DNA from: Flavobacterium sp. UBA7663
Lineage (GTDB): Bacteria; Bacteroidota; Bacteroidia; Flavobacteriales; Flavobacteriaceae
Reading direction: 5' to 3'
NCBI RefSeq assembly: GCF_002483315.1
Contig: NZ_DLHR01000015.1
Span: forward strand, 170,957-234,956
Length of the DNA stretch: 64,000 nt
In this document: positions 42,313 to 50,914 of the stretch, one piece after another
Layout of the letters: each line of letters begins with the position of its first letter
Position numbering within the stretch: position 1 is the first letter of the stretch
The notes under the pieces: model-generated
The model's database searches: none
Seen by the model: the letters and a program-made list of their open reading frames with translations, nothing else
What the model was told of the DNA's origin: nothing
Translations under genes and position numbers: made by a program

Positions 42313-45300
42313 ATGTTAGAAAAGCAGAATTATATCGAAGAAATAGTAGAGCAAACAGAATTTGTTGCAAAAACTGGAAGTTGGGAATTAAACCTTGTTA
42401 CAAATAAGTTATATTGGTCTAAAGGAGTATTTCGTATATTAGAAATGGAACCCACAGACAATGAGTTAAACATAAGTATTGGACTAGAAGTTATTCACCC
42501 AGAAGACAGAGAACTGGCCTTGCAAAAAATGACACTTGCAATTGAAGAGGGAATAGAATATCGAGTTAAAAAGAGATTTATAACTCAAAATAATAAAATT
42601 AAGCACATTATTTCCTCAGGTAAAGTAATTAAAGATGAAAATCAAGAACCTATCAAAATAGTGGGTGTTTTTCAAGACATTACTGAATTTATTGAAACCA
42701 GTGAAAAATTTGAGTTGCTAAACAAAATTTCTAATGACGTTATTTATGAATGGGACATTTTAAACGATTTATTTAGTTGGGGTGAAGGTTTTAAAAGAGT
42801 TTTTGGGTACGACTTTACTAATATAAAGTTTAAATTAATGGATTGGTCAAAATTGATGCATCCAATAGACAACGAAAGACACAAAAATGAATGGGACTTG
42901 TTTTTAAACGACCCTAAGAAAAATCAATGGACTAAAGAGTTTAGATTCAAAAGAAAAGATAATTCCTATGCTTACGTAGAGGAAAATGCAATTTTAATTA
43001 GAAATAATGAAGGAAAACCAATAAAGATGATTGGACTTCTTAGAGACACTTCCTCAAAAAAAGTAATTGAAATTCAAAAAAAAGTACAAAATCAAATCTC
43101 ACTATTGTTCAAAGCAAATAAAAAAATAGATGAAATTTTAAATGACATATTAAATTATCTAACACTTTATGACGATTTTTTAACAACTGAAATTTGGCTT
43201 TTAAACTCATGTAAAAGCAGTATACAACTAAAAAAATGGAATTCTAAAAATAAAAATGTTGAAGAATTTTATTCTAAAACAAAAAAACAAACTGAATTTG
43301 CAAAAGGTGTTGGACTTCCGGGAATAATATGGAAAACTAGAAAGCATCAACTTTGGAGAGGAAAAGAAATTGAAGAGAAATTATTAAGAGCTCCTAGTGC
43401 TAAAAAAATTGGTGTAAATTCATTACTCGGAATCCCATTATTTAACAATGATGAATTCATTGGGAGTTTAATATTCTTTTCTAAAGAAGACTTAACTCTT
43501 GATCAGTTAAAAATAGAGCCTTACTTATCGTTAAGTGAATTTTTAGGCTCTGAAATAGCCCGAAAAACACAAGAAGAAACGCACTTATTAATGTTTGAAA
43601 GTGCTCCCGATATTATTGCAACTGCAAATTCAAATGGGTATTTTACTAAAGTTAATCCTGCTTTTTGCGAGCTATTAGGTTTTTCTAAAAAAGAATTAAC
43701 AGAAAACAAATTTACTTACTTTTTACATCCTGATGATTTAAAACAAACAGAAACTGAATATACTGAAACTATTTCTGGATTAAGAAGAGCTAACAATTTT
43801 ACAAACAGATATAGAACAAAAAAAGGAGAATATAAATGGATAGCATGGAGTTCTTCTGAAGTTTTTGGAGATGAAAAATCGTCATTCGCTTATGGAAGAA
43901 ACATAACTGATATGATTGAATTACAACACCTTTTTAACGAAACCGCAAAGTTAGCAGAAATTGGAAGTTGGGAATATAATAACAATTATAAAAATCCTTA
44001 TTTTTTTCTCTCGAAAGTAGTTAGAGATATTCTAGAATTAGAAGATGATGCAAAAATTAATTTAGAATTTTTATTAAACTTCACACATAAAGAAGACCAA
44101 AAGAAAACAAAAAAATTATTTCTCAACCTTATAAAATTCGGAGAAAATTTTGATACAGAATTTAGAATCATTACCTCTAACAACCTCAAATGGGTAAGAT
44201 GCATTGGTAAAGCAGAATTTAACAAGCCAAACAAAGAAGCTAAAATTTTAGGCAGTATTCAAAATATCACGATTCAAAAAAGTAACGAATTAGATTTAGC
44301 TCAAAAAAACATTTACTTATCCTCTATTACAAATGTAATTACCGAATTAATTTATTCAGACGATTGGCACGAGTCACTAATTAATGTATTTCAAATTGCA
44401 GGAAAAACTATAAATGTAGACCGTGTATATTATTTTGAAATAGATGAAAATGGCGATAATAATGGCGCAACATGTAGTCAAAAAATTGAGTGGTCAAAAA
44501 ATAAAGCTGACTCTCAAATTGAAAATCCCAAACTACAAAATGTTCCGATTGAAGAATTTACAGATTTTTTCAATCCTTTAATGAATGGGGAATTAATTTC
44601 TGCAATTACATCTCAATTACCAGATGGAAAACTTAAAAAAAACGTAAGCGAACAAAATATTAAATCATTTTTAGTTTTACCCATAATCATAAATAATCGC
44701 CTTCATGGGTTTATTGGCTTTGACGATTGCTACAACGAACGTGTTTGGACAATTAGCGAAATAACATTCCTATCAAACATAATATTTAATTTAGCCACTA
44801 CTATTCAAAGAAAAACTACTAGTTTGGCTTTAAAAAAATCGCTTGAAGAAAAAAACGACATTCTAGAAAGTATTGATGATGCTTTTATTTCGCTAGATAA
44901 AAATTGGAGAGTTAACTATTGGAATAAAAAATCGGAGATTATAGTTAACATGAAAAGGGAAGAAATAATTGGAAAAATTTTCTGGGAAGTATTTCCACAA
45001 CTCTTAGGAACTATTTATGAGAAAAATTACAAAGAAGCATTTGAAACTCAAAAAGCAATTAATTTTCAAGATTATTTTGAAGAATTAAAAATATGGCTAG
45101 ATATAACAGCGTCTCCATCGAAAAGCGGTTTATCTATCTACTATAAAGACATAACAAGCACAAAAAAACATGAAGATGCTTTAAAAGCTTCTAACGATCG
45201 TTTTGAAAAATCAACTGCTGCTACTAGCGATGCTATTTGGGATTGGAATTTAGAGAAAAACACTCTTTATAGAGGTGAAGGATTCTTTAAAACATTTGGA

Positions 45301-46305
45301 CACAAAGTGCCTAGTTATATATTTAATAGCAACATTTTAGACTTAATAAAATCAAGAGTCAAAGAGGACGAAGCAGACGATGTTATTAACTCTCTTGTGA
45401 AAGCAATCAACAACCCTAAAAAACAAGATTGGAAAAAAGAATATTGGTATAAAAAAGCAGACGGAAATTACGCCTATATTGTAAATAATGGTGTAATCAT
45501 TAGAGATGAACTAGGTAAAGCGATTAGAATTGTTGGAGCTCTTCAAGATATAACACATAGAAAAGAACAAGAAGATTCTTTAAGAATTTTAAATAAAAAA
45601 TTACAAATTCAAACCAAAGCATTGATTAAATCTAATCAAGAATTAGAACAATTTGCTTATATTGCTTCTCACGACTTACAAGAACCTTTACGAATGGTAA
45701 CCAGTTTTTTAAGTCAACTTGAAAAAAAATACCATAATATCTTAGATGCAAAAGGAAAACAATACATCGATTTTGCTGTTGATGGTGCTTACAGAATGCG
45801 AAATATAATTTTAGACATATTAGAATACTCAAAAATAGGAAAAAATGAAGAAGAAAAAGAAAGCATAGATTTAAACAAAATAATTGATGAAGCATGTAAA
45901 ATGAATAATCAAAAAATAAAAGAAACAAAAGCTACAATTCTGTATGCTAATTTGCCTGTCATTATTTCATATAAAATACCTTTAATCCAAATTTTTCATA
46001 ACCTTATAGGAAATGCTTTAAAATATCAAAATGAAAATAATCCCCCAAATATAAGTATAGATGCTACTGAACATGATAAAAATTGGCTGTTTAGCATAAA
46101 AGACAATGGAATTGGAATGGAAAAAGAATATTTAGAAAAAATATTTGTTATCTTTCAAAGACTCCATACAAAAAATGAATATGGTGGCAACGGCGTTGGT
46201 CTAGCCATAGTAAAAAAATTAATAGAAAACCTAAATGGAACTATCTGGGTTGAATCTGAAGTAAACAAAGGCTCAACGTTTCATTTTACATTACCTAAAA
46301 AATGA
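42313..46305 (+). CDS. multi-PAS/GAF sensor histidine kinase
   Basis: A 1330-residue kinase with no membrane segment. Domains in order: PAS (about 10-125), PAS (135-245), GAF (258-420), PAS (425-530), PAS (540-655), GAF (665-835), PAS (845-945), PAS (960-1080), HisKA with His1120 (IASHDLQEPLRM), and HATPase (NLIGNALKY, DNGIGM at 1264, FVIFQRLH, GNGVGLAI). The ATG at 42313 is preferred; the longer frame adds 33 residues unlike the PAS fold. The next kinase starts inside its stop codon (ATGA). It has no receiver domain. Confidence 0.92.
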   Translation: MLEKQNYIEEIVEQTEFVAKTGSWELNLVTNKLYWSKGVFRILEMEPTDNELNISIGLEVIHPEDRELALQKMTLAIEEGIEYRVKKRFITQNNKIKHIISSGKVIKDENQEPIKIVGVFQDITEFIETSEKFELLNKISNDVIYEWDILNDLFSWGEGFKRVFGYDFTNIKFKLMDWSKLMHPIDNERHKNEWDLFLNDPKKNQWTKEFRFKRKDNSYAYVEENAILIRNNEGKPIKMIGLLRDTSSKKVIEIQKKVQNQISLLFKANKKIDEILNDILNYLTLYDDFLTTEIWLLNSCKSSIQLKKWNSKNKNVEEFYSKTKKQTEFAKGVGLPGIIWKTRKHQLWRGKEIEEKLLRAPSAKKIGVNSLLGIPLFNNDEFIGSLIFFSKEDLTLDQLKIEPYLSLSEFLGSEIARKTQEETHLLMFESAPDIIATANSNGYFTKVNPAFCELLGFSKKELTENKFTYFLHPDDLKQTETEYTETISGLRRANNFTNRYRTKKGEYKWIAWSSSEVFGDEKSSFAYGRNITDMIELQHLFNETAKLAEIGSWEYNNNYKNPYFFLSKVVRDILELEDDAKINLEFLLNFTHKEDQKKTKKLFLNLIKFGENFDTEFRIITSNNLKWVRCIGKAEFNKPNKEAKILGSIQNITIQKSNELDLAQKNIYLSSITNVITELIYSDDWHESLINVFQIAGKTINVDRVYYFEIDENGDNNGATCSQKIEWSKNKADSQIENPKLQNVPIEEFTDFFNPLMNGELISAITSQLPDGKLKKNVSEQNIKSFLVLPIIINNRLHGFIGFDDCYNERVWTISEITFLSNIIFNLATTIQRKTTSLALKKSLEEKNDILESIDDAFISLDKNWRVNYWNKKSEIIVNMKREEIIGKIFWEVFPQLLGTIYEKNYKEAFETQKAINFQDYFEELKIWLDITASPSKSGLSIYYKDITSTKKHEDALKASNDRFEKSTAATSDAIWDWNLEKNTLYRGEGFFKTFGHKVPSYIFNSNILDLIKSRVKEDEADDVINSLVKAINNPKKQDWKKEYWYKKADGNYAYIVNNGVIIRDELGKAIRIVGALQDITHRKEQEDSLRILNKKLQIQTKALIKSNQELEQFAYIASHDLQEPLRMVTSFLSQLEKKYHNILDAKGKQYIDFAVDGAYRMRNIILDILEYSKIGKNEEEKESIDLNKIIDEACKMNNQKIKETKATILYANLPVIISYKIPLIQIFHNLIGNALKYQNENNPPNISIDATEHDKNWLFSIKDNGIGMEKEYLEKIFVIFQRLHTKNEYGGNGVGLAIVKKLIENLNGTIWVESEVNKGSTFHFTLPKK

Positions 46306-47906
46306 ACCTACTAAGAAGAATAAATAAATGTTTAGATTATTGGCCAAATCAACTTGCCATAATATCCTTTTTCATACTACTTATCATTAGTATATTCTTA
46401 ACCTACAGAATTTACAACAATGAGTATGCAAATGAGCTCATAAAAGTTAAAGAAGAATCATTTAAGTTAAAAAACCAACTAGAAAGCACTATAAACTATA
46501 GTTCAAACGTAGTTAAAGTAATTAGTTTTATTGCGGAAAAAAACTTAGAAGATCAAGAATTTGGGGCCGTTGCAAAAAGTCTAATAGAGAAAAACAGATA
46601 CATTGATGCTGTTCAATTAGTAAAAGGATTTAAAATTGTAAAAACATATCCTTTAAATGGTAATGAAAAAACTATTGGCTATAATCTTAGTACTGACAGC
46701 CTTCACAAAAAAGCAGCAGAAGATGCAATTACAAAAAACAAAATATTTTTTGAAGGACCATTGCAGCTAATTCAAGGAGGCATGGGCATTGTAGGTAGAG
46801 AGCCTATTTACAAAAATGGTAAATTTTGGGGATTTTCTGCTGTTATCATTAAGACTGACACTTTTTTAAAAGCAATTCACATAAACGACTTTGGAACAAC
46901 TTCAAACTTTGAATATCAAATTGTACAAAAAAATGGCGGTTTAAACGGACCTAAATTTTTTAAAAACGATGCTGATTTCAACAAAGGAATTATTCATAAA
47001 TCCTTTTTACCTGCAGGAGATTGGTACTTGTATGTGAAATTAAAAGAACCCAAATATTTAAATAGATCCATCGAGTTTCTAATTTACGGTATCGTTTTAA
47101 GCGTAATAATCGCTTTATACCTCAGAAAACTTGCAGAAGACCCGCTAAAACTAGAAATTTTAGTAGATAAAAAAACAGCAGATTTAGAAAAATTAAATTT
47201 AGAATTAGAAAATAGAGCTAATGAGTTAACTAAAGTAAACAAAGAATTAGAATATTTTGCCTACATTATCTCGCATGATTTACAAGAACCCTTGCGAATG
47301 ATAACGAGTTTTTTAACACAGTTAGAAAAAAAATACAATGATGTAATCGATGAAAAAGGAAAAAAATACATATTTTTTGCTGTTGATGGAGCAAAAAGAA
47401 TGAAGAATATAATTCTTGATATATTAGAATTCTCTAGAGTTGGAAAATACAATGATAAAAAAGAAAGTATCGATTTAAATAAAATAATACAAGAAATTGA
47501 AATATTTTATAAAATGGAAAATGAAAAAGGAAAAATAAACTACGAAAATTTACCTACCATACATTCTTTTCGCTCTCCTATTCAACAAATTTTTCAAAAC
47601 TTAATAAGTAATGCTTTCAAGTATGCCAAAGAAAACACAACTCCAATTGTAAACATAAAAGTAGTTGATGAAACAGAAAAAACCATAACTATTGCAGTAG
47701 AAGACAACGGTATTGGAATTGAAAATGAATATCTTGAAAAAATATTTATTTTATTCCAAAGACTACATATAAGAGAAGAAGATAAAGGTAGCGGTATGGG
47801 ATTAGCAATTGTAAAAAAAATAGTTGAAAATTTAAACGGAAGAATTTGGGTAGAATCTGAAATAAACATAGGTAGTACTTTCTATTTTACTTTGCCAAAA
47901 GAATAA
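46302..47906 (+). CDS. membrane CHASE-domain sensor histidine kinase
   Basis: A 534-residue kinase. A first transmembrane helix (about 15-36) precedes a periplasmic CHASE-type sensor (about 45-240, with YPLNGNEKTIGYNL and FFEGPLQLIQGGMGIVGREP), a second helix (about 256-275), a coiled coil, HisKA with His325 (ISHDLQEPLRM) and HATPase (NLISNAFKY, DNGIGI, GSGMGLAI). CHASE domains bind small extracellular ligands. The kinase core is very similar to that of the preceding gene, pointing to tandem duplication with exchange of sensor. It overlaps the preceding gene by four bases. Confidence 0.92.
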   Translation: MNLLRRINKCLDYWPNQLAIISFFILLIISIFLTYRIYNNEYANELIKVKEESFKLKNQLESTINYSSNVVKVISFIAEKNLEDQEFGAVAKSLIEKNRYIDAVQLVKGFKIVKTYPLNGNEKTIGYNLSTDSLHKKAAEDAITKNKIFFEGPLQLIQGGMGIVGREPIYKNGKFWGFSAVIIKTDTFLKAIHINDFGTTSNFEYQIVQKNGGLNGPKFFKNDADFNKGIIHKSFLPAGDWYLYVKLKEPKYLNRSIEFLIYGIVLSVIIALYLRKLAEDPLKLEILVDKKTADLEKLNLELENRANELTKVNKELEYFAYIISHDLQEPLRMITSFLTQLEKKYNDVIDEKGKKYIFFAVDGAKRMKNIILDILEFSRVGKYNDKKESIDLNKIIQEIEIFYKMENEKGKINYENLPTIHSFRSPIQQIFQNLISNAFKYAKENTTPIVNIKVVDETEKTITIAVEDNGIGIENEYLEKIFILFQRLHIREEDKGSGMGLAIVKKIVENLNGRIWVESEINIGSTFYFTLPKE

Positions 47907-47910
47907 AAAC

Positions 47911-48825
47911 ATGAAATCAGAACTTAAGATAACATTGCTATATATAGTTATTGGGATATTATGGATATTCTTAAGTGACCATTTTGTGCTTTTATTCATT
48001 GAGAAAAATACCCAAGAAAAAATTACAAATTTTCAAAACATAAAAGGAACATTTTTTGTGATTTCGACGGGAATTTTATTGTATATTTTATTAAAAAAAC
48101 ACAACACAGCTATTCGTCAAAAGATGAGTGAACTTAAAGAGAAGTCTTTTGAACTAGAAAAAACAAATAAAGAGCTAGAAAATTATTTCTTTTTAGCTTC
48201 TCACAACCTTCAGGAGCCAAATCGAATTATCATCAGTTTTTTGACTAATTTGGAAAAGAAATACAAGCATAGTATTGATGAACAAGGATATAGCTATATA
48301 AAGTTTGCAATTGAAGGTGCTTATTATATGAGGAAAAGTATTTTGAATCTACAAGAATACTCGAAAATTGGTAAAAACATTATTATTTCTACTGTTGATT
48401 TGAATGTTATTTTAGAAAAAATAATAACTGAATATAAGTATGAAAATTATAATGTTACTTTTTCAAACTTACCAACTATTAAAACAGATGAAAATTTAAT
48501 TTATTTAATTTTTAAAAACTTAATTGAAAACGCTATAAAATTTAAAAAACAGGAAGAAAAATTACTTTTAACAATTACTTTTAAAGAAGAATTTGACCAT
48601 TGGGTATTTATATGCACAGATAATGGAATAGGGATTGAATCCGAATATCACGAAAAAATATTTGAACTCTTTCAACGAATTAACTTTAACATTAAAAATC
48701 AAGGCACTGGCGCTGGTTTACCAATAACAAAAAAAGCAATTGAAATATTAGGAGGAAAAATAAAAATAGATTCTATTATAAATAAAGGCAGCACATTCTC
48801 CTTTACGTTACCAAAAAAAACATAA
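47911..48825 (+). CDS. short membrane histidine kinase with atypical H-box
   Basis: A 304-residue protein with two N-terminal helices (about 7-28 and 47-64), no recognisable sensor between them, a coiled coil, HisKA and HATPase. The H-box reads ASHNLQEPNRI: His98 is present but the acidic residue after it, present in the neighbours as Asp, is Asn99. The ATPase boxes are recognisable (NLIENAIKF, DNGIGI, FELFQRI, GTGAGL). Autophosphorylation may be weakened. It begins four bases after the CHASE kinase. Confidence 0.88.
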   Translation: MKSELKITLLYIVIGILWIFLSDHFVLLFIEKNTQEKITNFQNIKGTFFVISTGILLYILLKKHNTAIRQKMSELKEKSFELEKTNKELENYFFLASHNLQEPNRIIISFLTNLEKKYKHSIDEQGYSYIKFAIEGAYYMRKSILNLQEYSKIGKNIIISTVDLNVILEKIITEYKYENYNVTFSNLPTIKTDENLIYLIFKNLIENAIKFKKQEEKLLLTITFKEEFDHWVFICTDNGIGIESEYHEKIFELFQRINFNIKNQGTGAGLPITKKAIEILGGKIKIDSIINKGSTFSFTLPKKT

Positions 48826-48970
48826 AAAAAGTACAATTATAAACACTTTAAAATTATTATTTTAATCTCTTCGAAAATCGTGTTAATTGAAATTTGTCAG
48901 ATTTATAATATATTTTAAAAAAATTAAAGTATCTTTATGACAAACAAACAACACAAAACTACTACCCCTA

Positions 48971-49396
48971 ATGAGAAAAAATCAAATTTTATTAGTAGAA
49001 GACAATGAAGGAGACATTGTACTTACTACAGAAGCATTTGAAGAATGCGATTTTAAAACAGATATTCTGGTAGCCAGAAATGGAAAAGAAGCCATCAACA
49101 TTTTGTTTAATCAGCAAGATGATTCGGAACTTCCTAACCTCATTCTTTTAGATATTAACTTACCACTATTAAATGGTCATGAAGTTTTAAAATTAATTAA
49201 AGAGAACGAAAAAACTAAACATATACCAGTTGTAATGTTAACTACGTCCTCAGCTATTAGCGACATAAACTTAACTTATGAAAGCCAGGCAAATTGTTTT
49301 ATAACAAAACCAGCAGATATTAATGATTTCTTTGAAACCATTAATACTTTAAGTAATTATTGGTTTAAAATATGTAAACTACCATCTAAAAAATGA
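48971..49396 (+). CDS. stand-alone response regulator, Rcp1 type
   Basis: A 141-residue receiver with intact residues (LLVEDNEGD, LILLDINLPLLNGHEVL, MLTTSS, ITKPAD). The EDNEGD signature and C-terminal NYWFKICKLP match Rcp1-like regulators, which partner phytochrome-like and multi-PAS kinases. It has no output domain. It is followed after one base by the receiver-PAS gene. Confidence 0.92.
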   Translation: MRKNQILLVEDNEGDIVLTTEAFEECDFKTDILVARNGKEAINILFNQQDDSELPNLILLDINLPLLNGHEVLKLIKENEKTKHIPVVMLTTSSAISDINLTYESQANCFITKPADINDFFETINTLSNYWFKICKLPSKK

Positions 49397-49397
49397 T

Positions 49398-50357
49398 ATG
49401 ATTGTAGACGAAAAAAAGTATAACATAATAGTCATTGAAGACAATTTAGGCGATTTTTTCCTTTTAGAAGAATATTTAAGTGAAAAAATAAAACTGCCTA
49501 CAATAAAGCATTTTGAAAGATTTAGCGAATTTAAACAAACAAATGAAAGTCTTGATAATTGTGATATAATTTTTTTGGACCTCTCATTACCAGACAAAAG
49601 TGGAACTGAATTAGTAGAAGAAGTTTTAAAAATATCAAACAAAATACCTGTTGTGGTACTAACAGGATATTCTGATTTTTCATTCGCATTGAAAGCAATA
49701 GCTCTTGGTGCCTCTGACTATCTTTTAAAAGATGAAATTAATAGTGCCATATTATACAAAAGCCTAGTTTACAACATTGAACGCTTTAAAAATATTATAA
49801 AAATTAAAGAATCTGAACAATTATATAACGATTTATTTCAACTAAGTCCACAACCTATTTTTGTAATAGACTCAGATACAAATTTCATAATAGATATTAA
49901 TAAAGCTTGTGAAGAACTTTATGGCTTTAAAAAAGAAGAGTTAATTAATGAACCCATTAGAACCATTTTTAATGAAAATGCTATTGATTTTAATAATCAT
50001 GAAACCATTATAACTCAAAAACATTTTAAAAAGAATAGAGATTCAATCATAACAGAAGTTAAATACAATAAAATCGTACATAATGGAAAAGAAGCTATTA
50101 TTATTGTAAGTAACGATATAACAAAAAACATTGAACATCTAGAGGAAATTGAAAGTCAAAACACAAAATTAAGAGATATTGCTTGGATTCAATCTCACGT
50201 AGTAAGAGCGCCACTTACAAATATTTTAGGCTTGATAAAATTAATAAATGAAACCGAATCAGTAAAAGACAAAGAACTGTTGTTTCACCTTAACCAATCT
50301 GTAATAGAATTAGAAAATAGTATCAATGAAATAGTAAATAAAACACATAATATGTAA
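49398..50357 (+). CDS. receiver-PAS-DHp protein lacking a kinase ATPase domain
   Basis: A 319-residue protein: a receiver (1-125, with IVIEDNLGD, IIFLDLSLPDKSG, VVLTGY, LLKDE intact), a PAS domain (about 145-250, LSPQPIFVIDSDTNFIIDIN) and a helical hairpin with the conserved H-motif IQSHVVRAPLTNILGL (His267). It then stops 52 residues later, with no HATPase domain. The hairpin could serve as a phosphotransfer or dimerisation module. Similar short proteins occur in Flavobacteria, so it is probably not a truncation. Confidence 0.88.
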   Translation: MIVDEKKYNIIVIEDNLGDFFLLEEYLSEKIKLPTIKHFERFSEFKQTNESLDNCDIIFLDLSLPDKSGTELVEEVLKISNKIPVVVLTGYSDFSFALKAIALGASDYLLKDEINSAILYKSLVYNIERFKNIIKIKESEQLYNDLFQLSPQPIFVIDSDTNFIIDINKACEELYGFKKEELINEPIRTIFNENAIDFNNHETIITQKHFKKNRDSIITEVKYNKIVHNGKEAIIIVSNDITKNIEHLEEIESQNTKLRDIAWIQSHVVRAPLTNILGLIKLINETESVKDKELLFHLNQSVIELENSINEIVNKTHNM

Positions 50358-50372
50358 CTAAAAATCTTGCCT

Positions 50373-50759
50373 ATGAAAAAATATATTTTCATAATAGATG
50401 ACGATCCGATTTCAATAATAATTCTAAAAAAGAATTTAGAACTTATTGCTATTTCTCAAGAAATTGAAACATTCAGCAATGGTAAAGACGCCTTTAATTA
50501 TTTAGAAAAAGAATATCATAAAAATGAAAAATATGTTATATTTCTAGACATTAATATGCCCGAAATGAATGGTTGGGAATTTCTAAGCAAAGTTGAACCT
50601 TTTATTACATCGCAAAATACAACAATTTATTTACTCACATCATCAATAAATAAAGCAGATATGGAAAAAGCTACGCAATTTCCACTAATTAAAAAATACT
50701 TATCTAAACCCATTTGCAAAGAAGTCTTAATAGAAATTAAAGAAAAGAACAAACTATAA
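50373..50759 (+). CDS. stand-alone CheY-like response regulator
   Basis: A 128-residue receiver with intact key residues (FIIDDDPIS, VIFLDINMPEMNGWEFL, LLTSSI, LSKPI). It is a paralog of the receiver at 32583. The ATG at 50373 is preferred over TTG at 50367. It lies 15 bases after the receiver-PAS-DHp gene and has no output domain. Confidence 0.9.
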   Translation: MKKYIFIIDDDPISIIILKKNLELIAISQEIETFSNGKDAFNYLEKEYHKNEKYVIFLDINMPEMNGWEFLSKVEPFITSQNTTIYLLTSSINKADMEKATQFPLIKKYLSKPICKEVLIEIKEKNKL

Positions 50760-50914
50760 ACAAAAAAAGAGAAATACCCCAAAAATCTCAACAAAACTCA
50801 CCTACAATACTTTCTGAGCTAAATCTTAATAAAATTCAAATTAAACAATTGATTATCAATAAATTATTTGTTAATTTAAGAATTCGAAATTTCAGTTCAA
50901 TATAAAAGCAATTA

